DNA of 64,000 nt from assembly GCF_900607235.1 (NCBI RefSeq), contig NZ_LR027856.1, positions 62,001-126,000 on the forward strand. Reading direction: 5' to 3'. Source of the DNA: Olivibacter jilunii. GTDB taxonomy: Bacteria > Bacteroidota > Bacteroidia > Sphingobacteriales > Sphingobacteriaceae. Numbering within the stretch: position 1 is the stretch's first letter; every line of letters begins with the position of its first letter. The notes under the pieces were generated by a model. The model searched no databases. It saw only the letters and a program-made list of their open reading frames with translations, and had not been told where the DNA came from. Position numbers and translations under genes: made by a program. Of the stretch, positions 1 through 8,041 are shown piece after piece.

Positions 1-801
1 ACCTTGGATGTTAACAACCCCAATGAACCCAAAATTGTAGCAATGGGCAACAATCCCCAAAAGGTACAGACCTACGGGGCGGTTCTTTCCCTTTACGTTA
101 ACAGAATGATAAAGCTTGTTAACAGAAAGAAACAGTTGAAATGTTCCCTGATTTTCGATGAATTTCCCACGATTTATGTTGGCGGTTCAGCAGGCATGCC
201 CCAACTTTTGGCCACAGCCAGATCCAATTTAGTGTCCACCACCCTAGCAGTGCAAAATTACGAGCAGTTAAAGAAGGATTATGGAGCGGAACAGGCTGAT
301 GTGATTACAAGCATTGTTGGGAATATTATAAGCGGTCAGGTTACAGGAAATACGGCAAAGAAGTTGTCCGAAATTTTTGGGAAGATAGTACAGGATAGAC
401 AAAGCCTTAGCATAAACAGTAGTGATACCTCGATATCCAAATCTACTCAATTGGACTTTGCCATTCCCGCCAGTAAAATAGCAACTTTGTCTTCCGGTGA
501 ATTTGTTGGCGTAGTCTCTGATACTCCTGATTGTAAGATTCCACAGAAAATTTTTCACGTTGAAATCCAGAATGACCATGAAGCGATCAAAAATGAAGAA
601 ATGAGCTACAAACCTATACCACGGGTAGAGCAGGTCAGTCTAAAGGATATTCAGGAAAACTATATAAGGATTAAAGAGGATGTCTTAAATCTGATGAATA
701 CTGAACTGCAAAAACTCAATGCAGAATCCGAAAGCTCAAAAACTGAAAACAAAGAAAAAGGAGGCGAAGAAAGCAGTTCAGGCATGCCTATGTCCCTATA
801 G
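1..801 (+). CDS. mobC: Type IV coupling protein (VirD4/TraG family), C-terminal part
   Basis: The reading frame is open at the left window edge, so the N-terminus and Walker A motif lie outside. What remains (about 266 residues) holds the Walker B-like segment LIFDEFPTIY, a conserved NIISGQVTG region and a charged Glu/Lys/Ser-rich tail, as in Bacteroidota MobC/TraG coupling ATPases. In this family the membrane-bound hexamer hands the relaxase-DNA complex to the type IV secretion channel. It marks the mob end of a conjugative element, and the matching channel genes sit at 28-37 kb. A hairpin terminator directly follows the stop. The family call is secure; the name mobC follows CTnDOT usage. 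Confidence 0.85.
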   Translation, partial: TLDVNNPNEPKIVAMGNNPQKVQTYGAVLSLYVNRMIKLVNRKKQLKCSLIFDEFPTIYVGGSAGMPQLLATARSNLVSTTLAVQNYEQLKKDYGAEQADVITSIVGNIISGQVTGNTAKKLSEIFGKIVQDRQSLSINSSDTSISKSTQLDFAIPASKIATLSSGEFVGVVSDTPDCKIPQKIFHVEIQNDHEAIKNEEMSYKPIPRVEQVSLKDIQENYIRIKEDVLNLMNTELQKLNAESESSKTENKEKGGEESSSGMPMSL

Positions 802-821
802 ATTTATTGCCGTGATTTTTT

Positions 822-858
822 TGGGTGGCAAACATGAAAAATGTGCCACCCACTTTTA
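822..858 (+). terminator. Intrinsic terminator after the coupling protein gene
   Basis: A perfect 9-bp inverted repeat, TGGGTGGCA (822-830) and TGCCACCCA (844-852), is followed by CTTTTAT. It ends the mob transcript and occupies the ATG at 841, which argues that the next gene starts further downstream. Confidence 0.7.
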
Positions 859-879
859 TCAATAAATAATTTTTTCTTT

Positions 880-1452
880 ATGGAAATTTTATCAATGATG
901 GAAGAACTAAGAAAAAAACTATTGACCTTAAAGTCAGCAGATGAAAAAACGATCAATCAATTGGAGTTTTTTTTTAATCGTGTTCACTTTAAACGAAACG
1001 GTATAATATATACTTCCGGTTATTCCGCTTCAATGCTCTATTATATATCCAGAGGTCTGTTAAAGGGTGTGGTCAGCGATGATGAAGAGGAACATTGCCT
1101 TTGGTTCATTGATTGCGGTTTCATTATTCCCGGAAATGGTTTCCTAACCGGAACTAAAACCGTAGAAAGTATAGAAGTACTTGCCAATACAACTGGATAT
1201 TCCTTAAATCTTGTGCGGGCAGATACTGTTGCACGGAACAACCCACAGATGTACCGTATGCTTTTGGAAATTTATGAAGAATCATGGTTGGAAGGTAGGA
1301 AAAGAGAGATCATGTTGCGAAAACAAACAGCTTCCGATCGGTACAGTTATTTTGTAAAAAATTTCCCCAGTTTATGGAGGAGGCTCACGCTAGAACAGCA
1401 GGCCGAATATCTCCATATCGGTCGAAAATATTTCTATAACATCAAAAAATAG
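880..1452 (+). CDS. Crp/Fnr-family transcriptional regulator
   Basis: About 190 residues with a cyclic-nucleotide-binding-like beta barrel (roughly residues 20-115) and a short C-terminal helix-turn-helix, LTLEQQAEYLHIGRKYFYNI, that corresponds to the Crp_2 recognition region. The family usually senses a small molecule or redox state and controls nearby genes. ATG codons at 880, 895 and 898 are all possible starts; the upstream ATG at 841 lies inside a terminator stem. The protein ends within the HTH, with no C-terminal extension. It stands alone ahead of the kinase gene, so a role controlling that locus is possible but only inferred. Confidence 0.75.
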   Translation: MEILSMMEELRKKLLTLKSADEKTINQLEFFFNRVHFKRNGIIYTSGYSASMLYYISRGLLKGVVSDDEEEHCLWFIDCGFIIPGNGFLTGTKTVESIEVLANTTGYSLNLVRADTVARNNPQMYRMLLEIYEESWLEGRKREIMLRKQTASDRYSYFVKNFPSLWRRLTLEQQAEYLHIGRKYFYNIKK

Positions 1453-1644
1453 ATCCTATTCTAATCTCAATTGCTAGAGCCTAATACATTGCCTTCTCTT
1501 GGTTGCTATGCATGATTTTGTCTGAAATCAGACATAGTTCCTGTATGTTTTCAGACATAGAATTTGTCCGGTTTAGGGAAGAGATACTTCCGAAATGGAT
1601 AGCTAAAAAAGTTGTCCACTTCCCGAACTTTACTGTACAAAATC

Positions 1645-4098
1645 ATGAAGATGGAAGCAACCCAATTCATATCAAAAGTAGAAACGAAATTTAAGTCTTA
1701 CGGTTTCCTTTTGGATAAATGGGGAATCCCTTATCGTGAAGATGGTGTTTGGTTTGTTCACGGGAAACCGGATCATGATAATAAGTGGATGATATTTCTC
1801 TCTATTCCTTTAAAGAACGCTGAACAGATATTGGATGAAGTATTAGCCTACCTTGCCAAAAATGACTATGCCTTTGTTCTGATAAAAGACCAGCTTCAGC
1901 ATAACCGGATCAACAATAATGCTTTTCCGCTAACATTGTTTGGAAAAGCTTTGATGATTTTTATACTAAACCCTGAATTGTGTAATACCGTGGCAGGAGA
2001 TCTTGCCAAAATAAGCGAAAAATATGACGGGTTATTTATTCCGGGATGTATCCGTATGGGTAGCATTGTGTACGTTGCCTTTAGTAAACTTAATACCGAA
2101 TACAATGGCGAAGAACATTTACTTCCATTTATATATGAGTCTGTAGAAAATGCTTATCAGCTATTTCCCAATAGCTTATACTGGAAAGAAAAGAAAATAT
2201 CTAGGTTTATCAAAAAACGATATCTACCTATATCGTTAATAGCTAGTAGTTATAAGGGGAATATATTAAAAGGTCTGGATTTGTTTAAAATGAAATGGGT
2301 CTTTATCAAACAGGCCAGACCTTGGGCTACGGAAGACTTGCATGGCAGGCAAATGAGAGATCGGCTCTTGTGGCAACAGAAGGTTTCAGAATATCTGGAA
2401 GGGAGGCTGAATTTGCCAAACATTTTAGATTATGTAGAGCAGGACGGTTACTGTTACCTTATAAGCCAATACATTGAAGGGGTGTCGCTTGATGCCCTTT
2501 TAAAAGACAAATCCAACAGTTTTGAAAAACTTCTTCCTTATTACATAAAGGCTGTCATGGAAGTAAAGAAAGTACACCAAGCTGGTTATCTTCACAGGGA
2601 CATAACATCTAAAAATATTTTTATAAGGGAAGGCGACCATAGTGTCTTTTTAACAGATTTTGAACTTTCATACCCTCAGGCAGAGGCAGGAACAAAACCT
2701 TTTGGTAGCGGAACATACGGTTATATGTCGCCACAACAAACTAATAACCATATTCCAAAAGAATCTGATGATGTTTTTTCCTTAGGAGGATTGCTTTATT
2801 ATTTAGCCAGTAGAGAACATCCTAATAAAACGTTCTCTCTTAACGAAGAAGCCAAAATTTCAAATGTAGATTCATTGGAGATCACAACTGAAGTAAAGGA
2901 AATTATTAGAGGGTGTACTTTTCCCGATCCACAAGAAAGATGGGACATTAATCGGCTCATAACCCATCTTAATAATCTTGTTAATACATATACACAAAAT
3001 GAAAAAGCGATAAAGTATCGCGTCATAAAGACCAGGATAGCTATTTCAGTTACATTGATTGTTTTAGCCTTTTTAACTGTATTTGGACTTTGGAAATTCA
3101 GTAACGAACCAAACAAAGACAACAATGGTTTCAAGAGGACTTTTTTGGGTAGAATATCAGCTCCTGTTTACGAACACTCTCTTCCAAAGTACGTTACAGG
3201 TTTCGCTGGTTTGGATAGAGATACCGCTTATTTCTTTACTTCAGACCCCAAAAAAATCACACAATTGTATATCTCCAATGGGCCTGGAAAGACCAAAGAA
3301 TTGGTATTGGATATTCAGATAATAGGCAAACTAAAAAATGGTTGGTCTATTCAGGCGGACTCACTCGGTTTTGCCCTTTTTGATGGATTTGGAAAGAAAA
3401 TAACGCTTTTTTCAAAGCGTGGAGTTCCGGTTTCTTCCCATAAGACAAACGAACCTTTTACAAGGGCCGTAAGGTATTCATCAACTTCCATTGCTATGCG
3501 GAAATTTAAACCGGGGTTGGGAGATCAGCTCATGTACAGATACAATCTAACTCATGATACTGCTCTTAACGAAAATGAGGTTACGGAAATTAACGGAGAC
3601 GCAGGTTTGATAACAGGTGGTTATTTTGACTGTGACGGGAAGAACGGATGTTTATACGTCACACGTTATGCCAACCACATCTATCTATTAGATACTCTGT
3701 TGAATGTAGTGAAGAGGGGGCATACCGTTGATACTTTCAGCCACTATACTATTAAAACCAACATACAAAAAAATGGAAATAGTGGTGTGGTTACTAATGG
3801 TAGCCCACTTAGGTATGTAAATAAAGGAATCGCCGTTTCAGAAGGCAAAATATATATCTATTCTGATGTCAGGGCAGATAATGAAACAATGCGTGAATTT
3901 GCAGCAACAAACGTGATAGATGTCTATGCGCTACCTGAACTTGAATACATCGGGAGCTATGCATTCTCTACCGAGGATAAAGAACGAATATGGAGTTTCA
4001 AAGTTAGAGACGGAAAATTTTATATGTTCTTTCCCCAAAAGCTAAAAATATATAGCCTTAACGGAATGAATAAAGGTTTAAAATCTGCAAGTCTATGA
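1645..4098 (+). CDS. LanKC-like lyase-kinase with membrane anchor and propeller-like domain, no cyclase
   Basis: About 817 residues in three parts. Residues ~20-190 resemble the phosphoserine/threonine lyase domain of class III/IV lanthipeptide synthetases (YREDGVWFVH, then WMIFLSIPLKNAEQIL, a FGKALMIFILNPE stretch and SIVYVAF). Residues ~205-450 are a protein kinase with a candidate ATP-site Lys at ~222, HRD at ~317-319, and DFE at ~338 instead of DFG, a substitution known in LanKC enzymes. Then comes one transmembrane helix (~465-485) and ~330 residues that read like the TolB-like six-bladed propellers common beside Bacteroidota peptide/TlpA loci. The LanC cyclase expected at the C-terminus is absent. 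The stop overlaps the MauE-like gene (ATGA). ATG 1645 is preferred to the TTG at 1612. Kinase identity is firm; the lyase call is by motif resemblance. Confidence 0.7.
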   Translation: MKMEATQFISKVETKFKSYGFLLDKWGIPYREDGVWFVHGKPDHDNKWMIFLSIPLKNAEQILDEVLAYLAKNDYAFVLIKDQLQHNRINNNAFPLTLFGKALMIFILNPELCNTVAGDLAKISEKYDGLFIPGCIRMGSIVYVAFSKLNTEYNGEEHLLPFIYESVENAYQLFPNSLYWKEKKISRFIKKRYLPISLIASSYKGNILKGLDLFKMKWVFIKQARPWATEDLHGRQMRDRLLWQQKVSEYLEGRLNLPNILDYVEQDGYCYLISQYIEGVSLDALLKDKSNSFEKLLPYYIKAVMEVKKVHQAGYLHRDITSKNIFIREGDHSVFLTDFELSYPQAEAGTKPFGSGTYGYMSPQQTNNHIPKESDDVFSLGGLLYYLASREHPNKTFSLNEEAKISNVDSLEITTEVKEIIRGCTFPDPQERWDINRLITHLNNLVNTYTQNEKAIKYRVIKTRIAISVTLIVLAFLTVFGLWKFSNEPNKDNNGFKRTFLGRISAPVYEHSLPKYVTGFAGLDRDTAYFFTSDPKKITQLYISNGPGKTKELVLDIQIIGKLKNGWSIQADSLGFALFDGFGKKITLFSKRGVPVSSHKTNEPFTRAVRYSSTSIAMRKFKPGLGDQLMYRYNLTHDTALNENEVTEINGDAGLITGGYFDCDGKNGCLYVTRYANHIYLLDTLLNVVKRGHTVDTFSHYTIKTNIQKNGNSGVVTNGSPLRYVNKGIAVSEGKIYIYSDVRADNETMREFAATNVIDVYALPELEYIGSYAFSTEDKERIWSFKVRDGKFYMFFPQKLKIYSLNGMNKGLKSASL

Positions 4099-4538
4099 AA
4101 AAGAACGCTATTCAATGGCTAATTCTGATTTTGCTGATGAGTTTCTTTTTGTATTCCTCAATGGCAAAAGCCGCTGATTTTTCGGATTTTTCAAATGAAA
4201 TATCCAAAAGCCCATTTTTATACCATTTTGCTAGGATATTGGCATGGATCGTTCCGATTGTAGAAGCCGCAGTTGGGTTTTTGCTCCTCATAAAGAAAAC
4301 CAGACGATTTGCCCTATATACCTATTTGTATATCATGGCTAGTTTTACGTTTTATGTCTTTTTAATGGAAAGAGAAGCCTATTATCTTCCGTGTGCATGT
4401 ATGGGACTTTTTGAGAACCTTTTAAATTGGAAACAACATTTATACGTGAATATATTCCTCACTTTACTTGTAATAGCATCTATTTTTTTGGAAGGCAGCT
4501 ACATGAATAGGATAAAGATATTAGAAGGATATGAGTGA
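4095..4538 (+). CDS. MauE/DoxX-like redox membrane protein
   Basis: 147 residues with four hydrophobic segments (about 8-28, 45-68, 75-92, 115-135) and a PCACMG motif between the third and fourth, the cysteine pair typical of MauE-type proteins. MauE relatives pass reducing or oxidising equivalents across the inner membrane to periplasmic thioredoxin-like proteins. Its start overlaps the stop of the kinase gene by 4 bp, so the two are translationally coupled. A TlpA-type thioredoxin is encoded 0.75 kb downstream on the other strand, a plausible redox partner. The substrate is unknown. Confidence 0.7.
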   Translation: MKKNAIQWLILILLMSFFLYSSMAKAADFSDFSNEISKSPFLYHFARILAWIVPIVEAAVGFLLLIKKTRRFALYTYLYIMASFTFYVFLMEREAYYLPCACMGLFENLLNWKQHLYVNIFLTLLVIASIFLEGSYMNRIKILEGYE

Positions 4539-4616
4539 AATAATAACCACGTAGCTAGAGACATTTAATTATTTGGTAAAATATATAGAACAGATTTCGA
4601 ATCAAAATTTAGTGCC

Positions 4617-4844
4617 ATGCTAAAAAAAATCTTTGTCGTTACTTCAGCTATAGTGGCTATTAGCGGAGCATTTCTAAGGTCGTCAAATGCCAGGAATTTA
4701 TTGCAGGAAAATCGCTGGATATTTATTGGTTAGGAAGGTCTGCACTCAACCGATAGCGCCGAAATTCCTTGTGATTATGGTGATATAACTTGTGCTTATG
4801 TAGGCGGCCGTGAAAATCCAACAGAGAAAATGTTTATTGAGTAG
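4617..4844 (+). pseudogene. Broken copy of the small secreted peptide gene (in-frame TAG)
   Basis: Translation from ATG 4617 gives 38 codons, a TAG at 4731-4733, then 36 more codons in the same frame to TAG 4842-4844. Both halves align with the intact peptide at 4986: MLKKIFVV / MLRKFFTV at the start, SSNARNLLQ / SSNAKNLLQ at the cleavage region, GLHST in both, then TCAYVG...ENPTE in both. The TAG replaces the Gln codon of the intact copy. The upstream sequence AAAATTTAG-GCCATGCT is also shared, so this is a tandem duplication in which one copy has decayed. Confidence 0.75.
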
Positions 4845-4985
4845 TGATGGATGCTCAAAAACTCTGTTCTATATGAAAGTATACTAGTAGTAATATAGTA
4901 GTCAAAATAATTTCCAAACAGCTAAAGCCGTTCGGCTATTCGGAAAATTGAAAAGAACGGAATTATTAAACTAAAATTTAGAGCC

Positions 4986-5216
4986 ATGCTCAGAAAATTC
5001 TTTACCGTCGCAGCAGCCATAGTGGCTGTGGGCGGAGCGTTTGTAGGTTCCTCAAACGCAAAAAATTTATTGCAAGATGATCGGCGGACAATTGTTGGTC
5101 AATCAGGTCTTCATTCTACGGCAAGCGCATCTGCTGCATGTCCCGGGTCCTTACAGGATACTTGTGCCTATGTAGGCAACTCTGAGAATCCTACCGAAGC
5201 AAAATTCCGCCTTTAG
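4986..5216 (+). CDS. Small secreted peptide (DUF6520/NVEALA-like)
   Basis: 76 residues. The N-terminus (MLRKFFTVAAAIVAVGG...SSNA) is a signal peptide with likely cleavage after SSNA. The mature part is Ser/Thr-rich, has two cysteines seven residues apart (CPGSLQDTC) and ends ENPTEAKFRL. Small exported peptides of this kind (DUF6520, NVEALA families) lie next to propeller proteins, MauE and TlpA in Bacteroidota; their function is not established. It sits downstream of a kinase with a lanthipeptide-type lyase domain, so it is a candidate substrate, but nothing in the sequence proves modification. A strong terminator follows 18 bp after the stop. Confidence 0.65.
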   Translation: MLRKFFTVAAAIVAVGGAFVGSSNAKNLLQDDRRTIVGQSGLHSTASASAACPGSLQDTCAYVGNSENPTEAKFRL

Positions 5217-5234
5217 CTGAATTTTCTTCCATTT

Positions 5235-5274
5235 AATAAGTTATTGTCCATACCTTTATGGACAATAACTTATT
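5235..5274. terminator. Bidirectional terminator between convergent peptide and TlpA genes
   Basis: A perfect 18-bp inverted repeat (5235-5252 and 5257-5274) with a CCTT loop ends the peptide gene on one side and the susC-susD-tlpA transcript on the other. Confidence 0.85.
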
Positions 5275-5292
5275 TGTCGTGAATAACACCTG

Positions 5293-6660
5293 TTATTTAT
5301 CGGTAATTACAATCATCGAGACTTTACCGACTTTCTTTTTTAATTCTAGGCCGTTTTTTCTCAGCTCCTGATTTAGTTTTTCAAAATCTGTTATATTAAT
5401 GTTGCCGATATCGAGATCAATGTTACCCTTAATATTTGTGCGATTTTTAATAAGAAGTGTCCGTTGCTGCCTCAGTTTGAATTCGTCCCCCACATGGTAT
5501 CTTCGAACACCCGTTATGAGATCTTCAATAGGCCTATTTTTTAATGTAATATTGTATATCGTATAAATATAACTGCTGCTGTCTGATGATCTAGGGGAAA
5601 GACGGGCAGTGTCTCCAACAGTTTGTAATACCAGATATGGCACTTTGATCTTCTTTTTGTAAGTGTGTAACCCGAAAGTATATTCAAGATCCCTGCGCAT
5701 AATGTTTCTAATGGATGAACTGTCTCTCTTATTAGTAATGATCCTATAGGTGAAACAGTGTTCTTCATTCCACTTTTCTCTTTCTCGTGAGGAAATATTA
5801 TTTTGTGGTATATATAGCGACGTGTCTTTAAAATCTAGATAAAAACGCCAATTCTGTTTTGAACCCCTGTATCCCAGTGCATATTGCATCATGATCGAAG
5901 GAGGAAGGTTCTGTAAAGACAAGTACTTATGCTCATCTTCTCCAGATCCATTTAGCTCAACAAAGCTTAATCTTTTATCATATTTTAAAATCATTGACTG
6001 AAAGATAATCCCTTTATTGATACTGATTTTGTTGATTCCGTACTTGTCTCGCACAATTGAATCTAAAGGCGCACCTGTATAATCCGCGTACTTAACCGAA
6101 TCATTTTTAAGAGTCAGTGTCGAGGACTGGTCAGTTAAAAACCGAGTTACGTTGCTTTCCGTTAGCTCAGAACCATCTGTAATAGCATATATTTTATTGG
6201 CTTTGTTTATCCAGATGTAATGAGGGATTTCATAATGAGGAAAAAGCTGTTCAATAACTGTATCCTTTTGTCGGTCATAAAAAGCTGTTGGTAAAGTAAG
6301 ACGGCGGTTCTGATAAAAATCTATTGTTCCTTTCTCATCATGACGGGAGAGCAATAGTATCCTAAGTTCACGATTATACTTTTCCTGAAATTTCTGAAGT
6401 TTGGGAAATGACGTAATACATGGAACACACCAGATTGCCCAGAAGTCCAATATTATTGCCTTTCCTCTAAAATCGGATAGTTTAGCGGTTTCCGTTTCAT
6501 AATTTATCATCTTGTTAAATATGATTTCTGGAACTGAGTCGCCTACCTTTAAGGGTTTTATCCCCGATGCTTCCTGTGCATTGACAGCTAAAGTAAGAGA
6601 GCATATCAAAATCACCAAAAAACATATTCGTTTCACGGTATTCTGTTTAATAACCTTCAT
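5293..6660 (-). CDS. TlpA-family thiol-disulfide oxidoreductase
   Basis: 455 residues. A signal peptide (cleavage near VNAQ, residue ~29) is followed by a thioredoxin fold at about 36-180 with the active site WCVPC (Cys78/Cys81). About 270 further residues have no recognised domain. TlpA proteins reduce or isomerise disulfides in the periplasm. The start overlaps the end of the SusD-like gene by 14 bp, so it is the last gene of a susC-susD-tlpA operon, an arrangement common in Sphingobacteriaceae. The long C-terminal extension is typical of these SusCD-linked TlpA proteins and may bind the imported ligand. Confidence 0.85.
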   Translation of the reverse strand: MKVIKQNTVKRICFLVILICSLTLAVNAQEASGIKPLKVGDSVPEIIFNKMINYETETAKLSDFRGKAIILDFWAIWCVPCITSFPKLQKFQEKYNRELRILLLSRHDEKGTIDFYQNRRLTLPTAFYDRQKDTVIEQLFPHYEIPHYIWINKANKIYAITDGSELTESNVTRFLTDQSSTLTLKNDSVKYADYTGAPLDSIVRDKYGINKISINKGIIFQSMILKYDKRLSFVELNGSGEDEHKYLSLQNLPPSIMMQYALGYRGSKQNWRFYLDFKDTSLYIPQNNISSREREKWNEEHCFTYRIITNKRDSSSIRNIMRRDLEYTFGLHTYKKKIKVPYLVLQTVGDTARLSPRSSDSSSYIYTIYNITLKNRPIEDLITGVRRYHVGDEFKLRQQRTLLIKNRTNIKGNIDLDIGNINITDFEKLNQELRKNGLELKKKVGKVSMIVITDK

Positions 6661-8035
6661 TCTGAATTAAATTAGGATTTGCTAAAAGTTGACTAAGAGG
6701 GATCGGCCATAACATATCTCCGGTTTGCCAATTGTCACCTTTAACCGGTTTAAGGACTGCTTCAGATTTGCCTGTTCGTTTTAGATCAAACCATCTATGG
6801 CCCCATTCGCAGAATAACTCGTGACGTCGCTCTTTCTCGATAGCTTCGAAGATCTCAGATTCAGACAGCGTAACAGGCAGTTCGTTAAGACCAGCTCTAG
6901 TCCGGATGACATTTAAATCTTGAACTGCTCCTTGATAGTCTCCAAGATGTGTTCTAGATTCGGCCCGAATTAAATATTGTTCGGACAGGCGCAATACGAT
7001 TGTATATTCTGAAACTTCTTGTGTTGCAATTTTCGTTCTTGCTTTATATTTATATGGAAAATGGTAACTACCAGCAGAAGGTTTTGACCCGATCCATTGA
7101 ACTTTCCGCTCATCTTCGTTTTCAAAAGATTCATATAATTCATCGGGAATCAGATAAAACGGAATAACATTGTCTGTTAACGATGTTGGGATGAAATAGA
7201 GACCTTCATAAGTTTCCTGGCTTGCTGAATTTGCCGGATATAATTGCCAGATGGTTTCCCTGCTTTCTTTTTTAAATGTACCTGCCAAAGTAGGTAAGGG
7301 TAAGTATAATTCAGATGAAATAAGTCGATCCGAAAGACTCTCGGCTTCCTGCCAGTTTTCAAGATATAACTGCACTCTTGACAATAAAGCGGCAGCAGCT
7401 AATTTGTTAGGACGAACCTTTTCAGTGCTAGGATAAGAGTCCGGAAGTGTATCTATGGCATCACTAAGATCTCTGATAATCTGGCCATAGATTTCTTCCG
7501 AAGGTATGCGGGGCATTATCTCATTTACTCTGTAATCTGTTGTTAGGGTCAAGGGTACATCCCCCCAGTAGTTGACTGTGTAAAAAAAGAAAAATGCCCT
7601 TAAAAACTTTGCTTCGCCTATAAATCTATGTTTTGCGGAATCATTTATAGACGAGGAATTTTCGATTCCTTCAATCATTTGATTCAACTGATAAATTTTT
7701 CTATATAAATCCATCCATATCCGATTGATAGTTCTGTCATCGGGAAGGAGATTATTTGTAAGAAAGGACAGGGCATAGGCACTTGAATTGTTCGCCGTTA
7801 GCTCGTCCGATGAAAGGAAAGTGAATTGAATCATGGAGGCAAGGAATCCGGTGTTAGTTCCCATTAGGTCACTATATGTACCGCTTATTGCCAGTGCAAC
7901 AGAGGTGCTATCTGAAAAAACTGTAGATGTTTCTAACCTGTCATTAGGAGGATCAACTTCTAGGAACCTTTCACACGATAATAACATTGGTAACAACAAG
8001 AAAGGCAGAATAATATGGGCTGATATCTTTTTCAT
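6647..8035 (-). CDS. RagB/SusD-family outer membrane lipoprotein
   Basis: 462 residues with a lipoprotein signal ending in LLSC (Cys ~21), then SusD features: an N-terminal TPR-like part (FLRAFFFFYTVNYWGDVPLT) and a C-terminal part with ERRHELFCEWGHRWFDLKR, ending LIQNEGY. SusD proteins lid the SusC barrel and bind the substrate at the cell surface. The gene follows susC after 6 bp and overlaps tlpA. No polysaccharide lyase or glycosidase is linked, so the ligand is more likely a peptide or other oligomer than a glycan (inference). Confidence 0.9.
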   Translation of the reverse strand: MKKISAHIILPFLLLPMLLSCERFLEVDPPNDRLETSTVFSDSTSVALAISGTYSDLMGTNTGFLASMIQFTFLSSDELTANNSSAYALSFLTNNLLPDDRTINRIWMDLYRKIYQLNQMIEGIENSSSINDSAKHRFIGEAKFLRAFFFFYTVNYWGDVPLTLTTDYRVNEIMPRIPSEEIYGQIIRDLSDAIDTLPDSYPSTEKVRPNKLAAAALLSRVQLYLENWQEAESLSDRLISSELYLPLPTLAGTFKKESRETIWQLYPANSASQETYEGLYFIPTSLTDNVIPFYLIPDELYESFENEDERKVQWIGSKPSAGSYHFPYKYKARTKIATQEVSEYTIVLRLSEQYLIRAESRTHLGDYQGAVQDLNVIRTRAGLNELPVTLSESEIFEAIEKERRHELFCEWGHRWFDLKRTGKSEAVLKPVKGDNWQTGDMLWPIPLSQLLANPNLIQNEGY

Positions 8036-8041
8036 TTTATT

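Noticed and set aside
841-879. Upstream ATG for the Crp-like gene
   Set aside because: The ATG and following codons lie in the right arm of a terminator hairpin, so the start at 880 or later is preferred.
1503-1694. 63-codon frame before the kinase gene
   Set aside because: Ends inside the kinase gene in another frame and shows no domain; treated as untranslated leader.
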